From Blastococcus sp. CT_GayMR20 (GTDB lineage Bacteria; Actinomycetota; Actinomycetes; Mycobacteriales; Geodermatophilaceae): a stretch of 64,000 nucleotides of DNA. The first letter of the stretch is position 1, and the number at the start of each line of letters is the position of its first letter. Below, in pieces: positions 35,018-43,692 of this stretch. The position numbers and the translations under genes are program-made. Location of the stretch: positions 53,156-117,155 of the forward strand of contig NZ_SPQM01000002.1 of the NCBI RefSeq assembly GCF_004570345.1. The letters run 5' to 3'. The notes beneath the pieces were generated by a model. The model searched no databases and was not told the origin of the DNA. It saw only the letters and a program-made list of their open reading frames with translations.

Positions 35018-36301
35018 TCATACGATGTCCTTCTCTTCCTGTGTCAGGTGTCCCAGGCGGAGCTGTTTGGTCTGCATGTAGTGCAGGTTCTCCGGGCGCC
35101 GCGGCATCACGAGCGGAATACGGTCCAGACCGTCCGGCAGGTAGGCACGGATTCCGGCGAGCTTGTCGGGATTGTTGGTCATGAGTTGACCGGCCCGGAC
35201 GCCCAGGTCCCGCAGGATCTGACCGGCGATGCCGTACGTGCGGCCGTCGACCGGGTGCCCCAGGTGCAGGTTCGCCTCGACCGTGTCGTAGCCACGGTCC
35301 TGCAGCGAATACGCCTTGATCTTCTCCGCCAGGCCGATGCCTCGTCCCTCCTGACCGCGCAGGTAGACGATGACACCGCGACGGAGCTCGGCAACCCGGC
35401 GCATCGCGAACTGCAACTGGTCGCCGCAGTCGCAGCGCAGCGAGCCGAAGACCTCGCCGGTGACGCACTCGGACTGAACGCGGATCGGAACGTCCTGCCC
35501 GGACGGCTCACCCATGACCAGCGCGAGGTGCTCGACCCCGTCAACCAGCGAGCGGTAGGAGTGCGCGGTGAAGGTGCCGAACTCGGTCGGCATCTGCGCC
35601 GTCGCCACCTTCTCGACCAGCGTCTCGCGGAGCCAGCGGTACTGGATGAGGTCCTCGATGCTGATCATGCAGAGGCCGCTCTTCTCGGCGAGCGTCCGAA
35701 GCTCCGGCCGCCTGGCCATGGCGCCGTTGGAACCCACGACCTCGGACAGCACGGCAGCCGGCTGGACCCCGGCTGCACGCGCCAGATCAACCGCCGCCTC
35801 GGTGTGGCCCGGCCGGCACAGGACTCCTCCGGGCTGGTACCGCAGAGGGAAGACGTGTCCCGGACGAACGAAATCCTGGGCCGTGCTGCGGGGATCGGCG
35901 AGGTGCTTGATCGTGGCGGCGCGATCCGCCGCCGAGATGCCGGTGGTCGTGCCGTGCCGGAAGTCGACGGACACGGTGTACGCAGTGCCGCGGGGGTCCT
36001 CGTTGCGCAGCACCATCGGAGGCAGTGCGAGCTCGTCCAGGCGGGGACCGTCGACTGCGACGCACAGCACGCCACTGGTCAGTCGAACCATGTCGGCGAC
36101 GAGCTCAGGAGTGACCAGCTCGGCGGCGGCGATGAGGTCGCCCTCATTCTCCCGATCATCGCCGTCGCACACGATCACCATCTCCCCGCGACGGATGGCG
36201 CTCACGGCTGCCTCGACCGCTAGGGCGCTCGCCAGCTGCGCCGGGACCTCGGCTGGGCCATGCTCCGCGACGGGACGGATCGCGTGCACCCGGCCCGTCA
36301 T
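35018..36301 (-). CDS. ribBA: Bifunctional riboflavin enzyme RibBA (DHBP synthase / GTP cyclohydrolase II)
   Basis: A 427-residue fusion. The N-terminal DHBP synthase domain has the metal/phosphate motif DGDDRENEGDLI (about residues 46-57), TAYTVSVDFRHGTTTGISA and RPGHVFPLRYQPGGVLCRPGHTEA. The C-terminal GTP cyclohydrolase II domain has RVQSECVTGEVFGS-LRCDCGDQL with three zinc cysteines, YLRGQEGRGIGL and MTNNPDKL. Both active sites appear complete. It makes the two precursors at the start of riboflavin synthesis, but no other rib gene is nearby. It heads a catabolic operon with an activator-type dyad upstream, so it probably raises flavin supply during induction. Confidence 0.92.
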   Translation of the reverse strand: MTGRVHAIRPVAEHGPAEVPAQLASALAVEAAVSAIRRGEMVIVCDGDDRENEGDLIAAAELVTPELVADMVRLTSGVLCVAVDGPRLDELALPPMVLRNEDPRGTAYTVSVDFRHGTTTGISAADRAATIKHLADPRSTAQDFVRPGHVFPLRYQPGGVLCRPGHTEAAVDLARAAGVQPAAVLSEVVGSNGAMARRPELRTLAEKSGLCMISIEDLIQYRWLRETLVEKVATAQMPTEFGTFTAHSYRSLVDGVEHLALVMGEPSGQDVPIRVQSECVTGEVFGSLRCDCGDQLQFAMRRVAELRRGVIVYLRGQEGRGIGLAEKIKAYSLQDRGYDTVEANLHLGHPVDGRTYGIAGQILRDLGVRAGQLMTNNPDKLAGIRAYLPDGLDRIPLVMPRRPENLHYMQTKQLRLGHLTQEEKDIV

Positions 36302-36383
36302 GGGGTGTGTCCTGTCATCGCGGCTTCTCCCTACGTGCGTGTGGTGCATGTCTGGAGTCTGCAAACGGCGAACGCGGCAACGG

Positions 36384-36400
36384 TGTCGCAGAACGCGACG
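36384..36400. promoter_or_regulatory. Putative activator site upstream of the ribBA operon
   Basis: TGTCGCAGAACGCGACG fits the pattern TGTNNC-N5-GNNACR found also at 38452, 38582 and 47497. It lies 83 bases upstream of the ribBA start (36301) and is the likely site of the AcoR-like regulator encoded next door. Confidence 0.6.
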
Positions 36401-36582
36401 CGTCTGTTTCAGTTCCGGTCCTTGCGATCGGCCAGCTGGGCCCCGTGGCGCGGCTGATCCCTCGGACTGCTTGTCGGTCGGGTGGCACACGCACCGTGCG
36501 ACGAGTGAACGAGCACTGCAGGGAGGAGGCCGTGCTCGTTCGCCGGGACTGGTGAAGCGGACAGGCTTGGTCGCCGGGCCGG

Positions 36583-38388
36583 TCAGTACGCAGTCGAGCC
36601 GAGGTCGACGCCGTAGGCGCGGGTCTTGCGATACAGGGTCGCTCGCGAGATTCCCAGTGTCTCGGCCGCTTCCGACTTGTTGCCGTTGCTGCGCCGCACG
36701 GCAGCGAGGATTGCGTCGCACTCGATCTGTTCCAAGAGCGTCAGACGGCGCCGCGGTGCGCGTCCGCGGAGTTCTTCCGGCAGATCCGTCGCACGGATGT
36801 CTCCGATGGGCCGAGCGAGGAGCACCCGCCGGACGATGTTCTCTAGCTCGCGCACGTTAGCGGGATAGTCGAAGCGGCTGAGCGTCTGAACCGCATCTGC
36901 CTGCCACCTTGGCGGGTCGCCCGGCGCATGCCGTTGCGTCAGTGCTGCGAGCAGCGCCGGTAGGTCGTCGAGGCGGTCACGCAGCGACGGGACGGCGACA
37001 TTGATGACCGACAGCCGGTCGCTGAGTTCGCGATGCGGACCGGTGAGGTCGTCGACGGCAGACACGGTGCCGATCAAACGAGCGCCGCCCTCCACAGCTG
37101 CGTCCATGAGCCCGCACAGCGCCCGGACCACCACGCTCTCCAGGGCGTCGATCCTGCGAAGCACGACGATGCGGTCCGGAGATGCCATCGCCGCGCGCAC
37201 GCCGGTGAGCCACGCCGCAGCACCCTCCAGCGGCTGGAGCGTGGCGTCGCAGACGGTCAGTCGCCCCCCTCGGTCATCCTCGGCGAACAGCGCTCTGACG
37301 AGCGCCAGCTTGCCCGTGCCGGGGGGTCCCACGACGAGCATCGGCGCCTGGTTGTGCGTGACTCGCTGGGCCTGTGAGCAGGCCTGCCGCCAGGCAGGAC
37401 TGTTGCCCGCGAGGCCCGCGAGGGGTGTCCGGCCAGTGGTGGGTGGGGTGATGACGCGAGCCTGCGGCGTCGCTATCCCGGCGGGGATCTCGACGACCGC
37501 GCCGATCGGGACGCCGCCGTCCTCCACGGTGCTGCAGTGAACCCGAACCAGCCGACCGCTCCTGAGCGGCATGTCGATCTCGATGGTGCTCGCGGTGCGG
37601 ATCGCTCGTGAGGCGTGCTCCCACAACAGGGCCTGCTCGATCTCGTCGGTGATCCGGTCGGCTGCCGGATTCTTGATGATGACCTGGTCGTTGAGCACTA
37701 CCACCGGGTGGTTGCTGCGCTTGTGCACCTGCAGGAATCGCTCGAGAAGCAGCCGCTCCTTCCGTGAGCTCCCCAGATACAGGCGACGCTCGATCTCGTG
37801 AGCCGTCTCCAGCGCGAAGGGCAACAGGAGGCTGTTGGTGTCCTCGACCCGGCAGGTCATGTTGAGCACGCCCACGAGGCGGCGGGAGATCGGGTGCCGG
37901 ATGGGCACGCCGACGCAGGCGAACGGGTGAAAGGCATCGGTGAAATGCTCCGCACCGATGATCTGCACGGGCTTGAGCTCCTCGAGCACCGTGCCGATGC
38001 CGTTGGTCCCGGCGATGCCTTCGTCCAGCAGCCAGCCACGATCGCTACCGGAGGTATCCAGGAGCTTCGCCAGCCCCTCGTCTCCGGTCCAGCGGTCCAC
38101 CACGACGCCGGTGCGGTCGGCGACCAGGAGCCCGGTTGCGGTTCCGGCGAGTTGTTCGGCGCGCTTGCTGAGAACGCCTCGGGCGACACGTGCCAGGACG
38201 CCGTCCCGGTTGACTGATCCTGCCTCGGGCTGCGCCGCCACGTCCGGGCTGAGCCCGTTCATGACACATCGTCGCCAGGAGCCGGCGATCTCTGGCCGCA
38301 AGGTCTGCGTCTCCGAGAAGTCGCCCGTGTCGAGCAGATGCTCTCGCATGCGAAGCAGAACGGCGGATGGCGCAGCGACCGTCGTCAT
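36583..38388 (-). CDS. AcoR-like GAF / AAA / Fis-type transcriptional activator
   Basis: A 601-residue regulator. The N-terminal part (residues 30-210) is a GAF sensor of the AcoR type (RPEIAGSWRRCVMNGL, WLLDEGIAGTNGIGTVL, AEHFTDAFHPFACVGVPI). The central AAA-like domain keeps a Walker A (VVGPPGTGKLALVRALF, about residue 350) but lacks the GAFTGA loop needed to contact sigma-54. The C-terminus is a Fis-type helix-turn-helix (AVRRSNGNKSEAAETLGISRATLYRKTRAYG). Actinobacteria lack sigma-54, so it likely works with a sigma-70-type polymerase, as other actinobacterial AcoR relatives do. It sits between the ribBA operon and the divergent ABC operon. Confidence 0.88.
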   Translation of the reverse strand: MTTVAAPSAVLLRMREHLLDTGDFSETQTLRPEIAGSWRRCVMNGLSPDVAAQPEAGSVNRDGVLARVARGVLSKRAEQLAGTATGLLVADRTGVVVDRWTGDEGLAKLLDTSGSDRGWLLDEGIAGTNGIGTVLEELKPVQIIGAEHFTDAFHPFACVGVPIRHPISRRLVGVLNMTCRVEDTNSLLLPFALETAHEIERRLYLGSSRKERLLLERFLQVHKRSNHPVVVLNDQVIIKNPAADRITDEIEQALLWEHASRAIRTASTIEIDMPLRSGRLVRVHCSTVEDGGVPIGAVVEIPAGIATPQARVITPPTTGRTPLAGLAGNSPAWRQACSQAQRVTHNQAPMLVVGPPGTGKLALVRALFAEDDRGGRLTVCDATLQPLEGAAAWLTGVRAAMASPDRIVVLRRIDALESVVVRALCGLMDAAVEGGARLIGTVSAVDDLTGPHRELSDRLSVINVAVPSLRDRLDDLPALLAALTQRHAPGDPPRWQADAVQTLSRFDYPANVRELENIVRRVLLARPIGDIRATDLPEELRGRAPRRRLTLLEQIECDAILAAVRRSNGNKSEAAETLGISRATLYRKTRAYGVDLGSTAY

Positions 38389-38407
38389 GCATTCTCCTTG
38401 AGGCGAG

Positions 38408-38426
38408 AATCACGTTTTGCGTGATT
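38408..38426. promoter_or_regulatory. Inverted repeat next to the regulator start
   Basis: AATCACG-TTTTG-CGTGATT is a perfect 7-bp dyad with 5-base spacer, 20 bases upstream of the regulator ATG (38388). Its position suggests autoregulation of the activator gene or binding of a second factor. Confidence 0.5.
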
Positions 38427-38451
38427 ATGAGGCCATCCACAGGGCGCGCAG

Positions 38452-38468
38452 TGTTGCAGCTTGAAACA
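38452..38468. promoter_or_regulatory. Putative activator site 1 in the regulator/ABC intergenic region
   Basis: TGTTGCAGCTTGAAACA fits TGTNNC-N5-GNNACA exactly and is an imperfect dyad. It lies between the divergent regulator and substrate-binding-protein genes, 223 bases upstream of the latter. Confidence 0.6.
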
Positions 38469-38581
38469 CGCAGGTCACCGGCTGGCCGCGCGTTGGACAT
38501 CCGTCCGTGGGCATCGATCGGACAGCAGGGGTGCTTGCGGCCCGCGGGGATACCTGCCGTGCTCACGAACTGAGACGGGCA

Positions 38582-38598
38582 TGTCGCAAGAAGCAACA
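38582..38598. promoter_or_regulatory. Putative activator site 2 in the regulator/ABC intergenic region
   Basis: TGTCGCAAGAAGCAACA fits TGTNNC-N5-GNNACA exactly. It lies 77 bases upstream of the ABC substrate-binding protein start (38675), a usual distance for an upstream activating site. Confidence 0.6.
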
Positions 38599-38674
38599 AC
38601 CCGTCACGGCCATCTCCCAGAGAGTTCTCCCCCAGCGCAGATGGCGCCCGGAGAACGTCTCCTTGGAGGAATCA

Positions 38675-39826
38675 GTGGGTAACAGACGCCCAGTGCGGCG
38701 CGCCGCACTTGTCACGGGGGTGGCCGGCGTTCTGGCCTTCACCGTGGCCTGCAGCCCGTCGACGGCGAATTCGACAGACGATGCCGCCGCCGACAACAGC
38801 ACGAAGATCGACGAGTTCCTGCTGCCGCCCGGGGATGCGGAGAGCTTCGCAGCCGAGCCGGGCACTCCCGTCACCGCACCTATCCAGGGCGGCACGGTCT
38901 CGCTGCCCTACACCCACGTGCTGCCGCTGCCAGACGGTCCGATCGGGGATCCGAACAAGACCTATACCTTCTGCTTCTCGCAGGCGCTGACCGGCTCGAC
39001 CTGGGCGGTCGCCCAGCAGGAGAGCGTCATGATCGAGGCCGCGCGTCACCCCAACGTGGAGGTGTTGTACTACAACACCAACAACGACCCGTTGAAGCAG
39101 GTCGCCGACCTCGAGAGCTGTCTGGCCCAGAAGGTGGACGCGTTCCTCATCTGGCCGCACTCGGTCGAACCGTTGACGCCGGAGATCGAGAAGCTGAACC
39201 AGGCCGGGCAGGTCGTCATCGGCATGGAGCGCACCGTCGCCACCCGCGACTATGACACCTGGATCTACCTCGACCACCGCAAGGCCACCGCCGACATGGC
39301 CGAGGCGATCGGCGAGCAGCTCGGCGGCAAGGGCACGGTCGTGGAAACCGACGGCGCCCTCGGGTCCTCACCGCAGATCCTGTGGCGCACCCTCCTGGCG
39401 CAGAACCTCAGGGAGAAGTACCCCGACATCAAGGTCGAGTACACCGCTCCGACCGACTACAGCCGCGGCCAGGGCTACAAGGTTGCACTCGACTTCCTCC
39501 AGTCCCGTCAGGGGGAGGAGATCGATGCCTGGTTCACGCAGTACAGCGAAATCGGGTTCGGCGTGGCGCAGGCCCTGGAGGACTACGACCGCACCGACAT
39601 CCCGCACTTCACGGTGGTCGACGGCAAGGTCGCCACGCAGGCGGCGATCGACGGCACGTTCTTCGCCATCTCTCCATGGACGCCGATCCACGGGGACGTC
39701 GCATTGCGGGCGGCGATCTACCACCTGACCGGCGAGGAGGTCCCGCACGACTTGGCGCTGGGGCAGCCGCCGCTCATCACCCCCGAGACGGCTCCGGAGG
39801 AGCTGCAGCGGACCTGGCCGGGCTGA
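38675..39826 (+). CDS. ABC transporter sugar-type substrate-binding lipoprotein
   Basis: A 383-residue protein; GTG at 38675 follows TTGGAGGA. The N-terminus is a lipoprotein signal (RRPVRRAALVTGVAGVLAFTVACSPS, lipobox cysteine at residue 27) with a Ser/Asp linker. The mature part is a periplasmic-binding-protein type 1 fold (YTFCFSQALTGSTWAVAQQESVMIEAARHP, LIWPHSVEPLTPEIEKLNQAG, GTVVETDGALGSSPQ), as in ribose/xylose/rhamnose-type binding proteins. It delivers an unknown sugar-like ligand to the permease/ATPase encoded at 42139-44777. A strong hairpin follows. Confidence 0.88.
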   Translation: MGNRRPVRRAALVTGVAGVLAFTVACSPSTANSTDDAAADNSTKIDEFLLPPGDAESFAAEPGTPVTAPIQGGTVSLPYTHVLPLPDGPIGDPNKTYTFCFSQALTGSTWAVAQQESVMIEAARHPNVEVLYYNTNNDPLKQVADLESCLAQKVDAFLIWPHSVEPLTPEIEKLNQAGQVVIGMERTVATRDYDTWIYLDHRKATADMAEAIGEQLGGKGTVVETDGALGSSPQILWRTLLAQNLREKYPDIKVEYTAPTDYSRGQGYKVALDFLQSRQGEEIDAWFTQYSEIGFGVAQALEDYDRTDIPHFTVVDGKVATQAAIDGTFFAISPWTPIHGDVALRAAIYHLTGEEVPHDLALGQPPLITPETAPEELQRTWPG

Positions 39827-39860
39827 CCCCTCAGAGGTAGCCGCGGACCGGATCGACCGC

Positions 39861-39896
39861 GGGATGTGGGAGGCGACTACCCGCCTCCCACATCCC
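39861..39896 (+). terminator. Perfect 15-bp hairpin between binding protein and dehydrogenase genes
   Basis: 39861-39875 pairs completely with 39882-39896 around the loop ACTACC. It lies 35 bases after the binding-protein stop and 41 before the next start. It probably acts as a partial terminator or mRNA stabiliser that keeps the binding protein more abundant than the downstream products. Confidence 0.65.
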
Positions 39897-39936
39897 GCCA
39901 CCACTCCCGGCAGGCGTCAGGACAGAAGGATCCACC

Positions 39937-40497
39937 ATGACCGTAGACAACCTTCAGCTCGACCGGCCGCCCCTGGGTGGCTCTCAGGGTGTCCGATTCA
40001 GCCCTGTACAGCACAACGTGTTGGACGCTCTCGCCGACGCGCTCGTCCCGCCGGGCGGCGGTTTCCCCGCCCCCAGCGAGGTCGACGTGGCCGGCTTCGT
40101 CGCCCGCTACACCACGCCCACGGGGCAACTGCCCCGGTGGTACCCCTACCTGGCCGAGGACGACCTCAAGGCCCGGCTGGACGCGCTGTCGGCCCAGGCC
40201 GATGACCCGGTGGCGACGCTGACCGCGCTGGAGCAGGACGACCCCGCCTTCTTCACCGCCCTGCGCGACGTCGTCTACCTCGGCTATTACAGCCGCCCGG
40301 CGGTGACCCGGGCCATCAACGCGACCGTCCCGGCGGCCCGCGACTATCGCAACACCCCGCAGCCCTACGGCTACCTCGACGGGCTCGAGGAGTGGGACTC
40401 CGAACTGTTCAGCAGGGTGCGGGGCAGTTTCCTGGCGACCACTGAGGTGAAGCCCCTCGACCGCCTGCCCAACTTCGAGGAAGCGAGCGAGAACTGA
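39937..40497 (+). CDS. Small subunit of an FAD-dependent sugar dehydrogenase (gluconate 2-dehydrogenase subunit 3-like)
   Basis: A 186-residue protein. The pattern FSPVQHNVLDALADALVPPGGGFPAPSEVDV, then YLGYYSRPAVTRAIN and PYGYLDG, fits the gluconate 2-dehydrogenase subunit 3 family, the chaperone-like small subunit that accompanies GMC-type dehydrogenases. The usual Tat signal is absent, so unlike classical members it likely stays in the cytoplasm with its partner. Its TGA overlaps the ATG of the catalytic subunit by one base (TGATG), which supports a stoichiometric complex. Confidence 0.8.
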   Translation: MTVDNLQLDRPPLGGSQGVRFSPVQHNVLDALADALVPPGGGFPAPSEVDVAGFVARYTTPTGQLPRWYPYLAEDDLKARLDALSAQADDPVATLTALEQDDPAFFTALRDVVYLGYYSRPAVTRAINATVPAARDYRNTPQPYGYLDGLEEWDSELFSRVRGSFLATTEVKPLDRLPNFEEASEN

Positions 40498-42158
40498 TGG
40501 CCAGCTACAGCGAGACCGACGTCCTGGTCATCGGAGCAGGCGCCGGCGGCGCGGCGGTGAGCAAGCGGCTCAGCGACGCCGGCATCAAGGTAACCTGCCT
40601 GGAGCAGGGTGACTGGGTGCACCCGCTAGAGCACCCGCACTTCCACTCGGAATGGGAGATCGAGAAACGGCGCGGGTGGTCACACGACCCAAACGTTCGC
40701 CGGCTCCCCGAGGACTACCCGACCACGGGCAACACCCCACCGCTGATGTACAACGCGGTCGGCGGCTCGGCGATCATCTACGCCGGAGCCTGGCCGCGGT
40801 TCAAGCCGGTCGACTTCCGGCGCGGCACCGAGCACGGCCTCGAGGGAACGATCGACTGGCCGATCAGCTACGAGGACCTCGAGCCGTTCTACGCCATCAA
40901 CGACGCCGAGGTGGGCGTGGCCCGCCGACCGGGTGACCCGGGCAACCCGGCCCGGCTGCCCGGCTGGGGCCCGGCCATCCCGCCCGGCAAGGTGGGCAAC
41001 CGCCTGGCGCGCGCGTTCGACACCCTTGGCTGGCACTGGTGGCCGGCCGACCACTCGATCCTGACCCGACCCAAGGACAACCGGCTGGCCTGCAACGCCT
41101 GCGGCCCCTGCCTGGCCGGCTGCCCTCGCCACTCCATCGCCACCCCGGACGTCACGTACTGGCCCAAGGCACTGAGCAACGGTGTCGACCTGCGCACCAA
41201 CGCACGTGTGGAGCGCATCAACGTGGACAAGGGGCGTGCGACGGGGGCCACGTACATCGACCGCCGCACCGGCCAACGCTCCGAGGTGCGAGCCAAGATC
41301 GTGGTGCTGTCCGCCAACGGCGTCGGCACGCCGCGGCTGCTGCTGATGTCGGGACAGGCCGGTTACCCGGACGGGCTGGCCAACTCCAGTGGCCTCGTAG
41401 GAACCCATCTGATGTTCCACGCCTGGGCCTTCGAAGACTTCTGGTTCGACGAACCCATCGAAGGCTACAAGGCCCAGGAGGCTGCGGTCCTGTACAGCCA
41501 GGAGTTCTACAACAGCGATCCCGACCGCGGCTTCGTCAACGGGTTCTCCATCCAGGTCGGGCGCTCCTCCGGGGCTGCGCACAGCGCGCTCGGCGCCAAC
41601 AGCGGAAACCTGGCCCCCTGGGGCGCAAGCCACCGCGAGTTCTTCAACACCCACTTCGGCAGTCATCTCCTGGTCTACATCCAGGGCGAGGACCTGCCGA
41701 TCGCGACCAACCGGGTGACCCTGGACTCGACGGTCACCGACTCCAGCGGCCTGCCCGCGGCGCACGTCAACTACGAGCTACACGAGAACGACCGGCGGCT
41801 GCTCGCGTACGGCCGCGAACGGGCCCGGGAGGCGGCGGCTGTGGCCGGAGGGCTCATCGACTCCTCGAGCAGCGGCAGCGGCGGCGACGACTTCCCGCAA
41901 CCGGGCTGGCACCTGATGGGGACCGCGCGGATGGGCAACACGCCCGAGGACTCGGTGACCAACAAGTTCAACCAGACCTGGGACGTCCCGAACCTGTTCA
42001 TCGCCGACGGCAGTTCGCTGCCCACCAGCGCCGCCGTCAACCCGACAAGCACGCTGCAGGCGGTCGCCGTCCGGTGCGCGGAGTACATCAAGGACAACCA
42101 CGCCGAGATCCTCGGCCAGAAGACCACGCCCCGGAACGATGAACTCCCGGCCGGTTGA
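40497..42158 (+). CDS. GMC oxidoreductase, large subunit with cysteine-rich cluster motif
   Basis: A 553-residue FAD enzyme. The N-terminal VLVIGAGAGGAAVSKRL binds FAD; GGSAIIYAGAWPRF and WPISYEDLEPFY follow; the C-terminus has the catalytic His in GWHLMGTARMG and the Asn/His of the NPTSTLQAVAVR end. Residues 199-209 read CNACGPCLAGC, the cysteine cluster seen in FAD-dependent glucose-dehydrogenase-type enzymes, where a 3Fe-4S centre passes electrons on. It probably oxidises the sugar or polyol imported by the neighbouring ABC system. Its end overlaps the ATPase gene by 20 bases. Confidence 0.88.
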   Translation: MASYSETDVLVIGAGAGGAAVSKRLSDAGIKVTCLEQGDWVHPLEHPHFHSEWEIEKRRGWSHDPNVRRLPEDYPTTGNTPPLMYNAVGGSAIIYAGAWPRFKPVDFRRGTEHGLEGTIDWPISYEDLEPFYAINDAEVGVARRPGDPGNPARLPGWGPAIPPGKVGNRLARAFDTLGWHWWPADHSILTRPKDNRLACNACGPCLAGCPRHSIATPDVTYWPKALSNGVDLRTNARVERINVDKGRATGATYIDRRTGQRSEVRAKIVVLSANGVGTPRLLLMSGQAGYPDGLANSSGLVGTHLMFHAWAFEDFWFDEPIEGYKAQEAAVLYSQEFYNSDPDRGFVNGFSIQVGRSSGAAHSALGANSGNLAPWGASHREFFNTHFGSHLLVYIQGEDLPIATNRVTLDSTVTDSSGLPAAHVNYELHENDRRLLAYGRERAREAAAVAGGLIDSSSSGSGGDDFPQPGWHLMGTARMGNTPEDSVTNKFNQTWDVPNLFIADGSSLPTSAAVNPTSTLQAVAVRCAEYIKDNHAEILGQKTTPRNDELPAG

Positions 42159-43692
42159 CGCACACGCCGTGGCCCCGGTTCCCCCGGCCACGGCGGCGGC
42201 GCCGCTGCTGACGCTCACCCAGATCAGCAAGCGGTTTCCAGGGGTCAACGCGCTCACCCGCGTGGACCTCGAGCTGAGCGCCGGCCGCTCGCACGCTCTG
42301 GTGGGGGAGAACGGGGCAGGTAAGTCGACCCTGATCAAAGTCATCGCGGGGTCCATGGCACCGGACGAAGGGGAGATCCGGATCGACGGCCTGCCGGTGC
42401 ACCTGCGCACCCCGGCCGAGGCACGCCGGCACGGCATCAGCCTGATCCCGCAGGAGCTCTCACTGGCAGGCGACCGCAGCGTCGCGGAGAACATCTACAT
42501 GGGCCACCTGCCGCGGCGGGCCGGCCTGGTGAACCGCCGAGAGTTGCTCAAGCGGACCAGCGAGCTGCTGGACCGCCTGGGTGTGTCGATCGACCCGCGT
42601 ACGCCATTGGCGTCACATCCACCAGCGGTGCGCCAGATGGTGATGATCGCCCGGGGCATCGCCTTGCGCGGCCGGCTGTTCATCCTGGATGAGCCGACCG
42701 CAGCGCTGACCGACCCGGAGATCGAGCGCCTCTTCGCGGTGTTGTCGGAGCTCAAGGCGAACGGTGCTGCGCTGCTGTACGTCAGCCACCGGCTGCCCGA
42801 ACTCGCGCAGATCGCCGACGACATCACCGTGCTGCGCGACGGGCACGTCGTCGGGCACATGCCGGCCAAGGAGGCCACCGAGGACGCCCTGGTCCGCGCC
42901 ATGGTGGGTCGGCCGGTGGAGCGATTCTTCGACACCCGGAGCGCGCACCACGTCGACAAGAAGGTGGTCCTGTCGGTCAACGATCTGGGCCGTGACGGGG
43001 TGTTCTCGAACGTCAGTTTCGACGTGCACAGCGGGGAGGTCCTGGGAATCGCCGGCCTGATGGGTGCCGGACGCACCGAGGTGGCACGCGCGATCTTCGG
43101 TCTGGACCGGCTGCACCACGGCACCATCCGCATTGACGGCCGTCCGGTCACGACGCGTTCGCCGCGCAAGGCCATCAACGCCGGCTTGGCCCTGGTGCCG
43201 GAGGAGCGCAAGGAGCAGGGCCTCGTGCTCGGCTTCTCGATCGCCGACAACATCAGCCTTCCGCACTTGCGGGCGATGTCGACGGCGCTGTTCCTGCGAC
43301 GGCGGCGCCTGCGGTCCTACAGCAAGCAGGCCAGTGACGCGGTCGGGGTGAAGGCGCCCAGCACGAGCACCCTGGTCCGCAACCTGTCGGGAGGCAACCA
43401 GCAGAAGGTGATCCTGGCCCGGTGGCTGGCGAAGCAGCCGCGGGTCTACATCCTCGACGAACCGACCAGGGGTATCGACGTCGGTGCGAAGGCAGAGATC
43501 TACCAGCAGATCGGACGACTCGCCGACCACGGGGCAGCCGTCCTCGTCATCTCCTCCGAACTGCCCGAGCTGCTCGGCATATGCGACCGCATCCTCGTGA
43601 TGCGACACGGCCGGAGCGTCGGAGAGCTCGATGCAGCAACCGCCACCGAGGAATCGGTCCTCGAACTCGCGATGGGAACTCAGGGATCATGA
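42139..43692 (+). CDS. Sugar ABC transporter, double ATP-binding protein (RbsA/MglA-like)
   Basis: A 517-residue protein with two ABC domains. Domain 1: Walker A GENGAGKST near residue 56, LSxG-like region HPPAVRQMVMIARGIAL (degenerate signature), Walker B LFILDEPTAALTD. Domain 2: GLMGAGRTE (degenerate Walker A), signature LSGGNQQK near residue 416 and VYILDEPTRGIDVGAK. This asymmetric pair is standard for the ribose/galactose importer class. It overlaps the GMC gene upstream and the permease gene downstream (ATGA). Confidence 0.92.
   Translation: MNSRPVDAHAVAPVPPATAAAPLLTLTQISKRFPGVNALTRVDLELSAGRSHALVGENGAGKSTLIKVIAGSMAPDEGEIRIDGLPVHLRTPAEARRHGISLIPQELSLAGDRSVAENIYMGHLPRRAGLVNRRELLKRTSELLDRLGVSIDPRTPLASHPPAVRQMVMIARGIALRGRLFILDEPTAALTDPEIERLFAVLSELKANGAALLYVSHRLPELAQIADDITVLRDGHVVGHMPAKEATEDALVRAMVGRPVERFFDTRSAHHVDKKVVLSVNDLGRDGVFSNVSFDVHSGEVLGIAGLMGAGRTEVARAIFGLDRLHHGTIRIDGRPVTTRSPRKAINAGLALVPEERKEQGLVLGFSIADNISLPHLRAMSTALFLRRRRLRSYSKQASDAVGVKAPSTSTLVRNLSGGNQQKVILARWLAKQPRVYILDEPTRGIDVGAKAEIYQQIGRLADHGAAVLVISSELPELLGICDRILVMRHGRSVGELDAATATEESVLELAMGTQGS

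Noticed and set aside
36583..38388. Sigma-54-dependent activator with matching -24/-12 promoters
   Set aside because: The GAFTGA loop is absent and actinobacteria lack sigma-54; no GG-N10-GC promoter was called.
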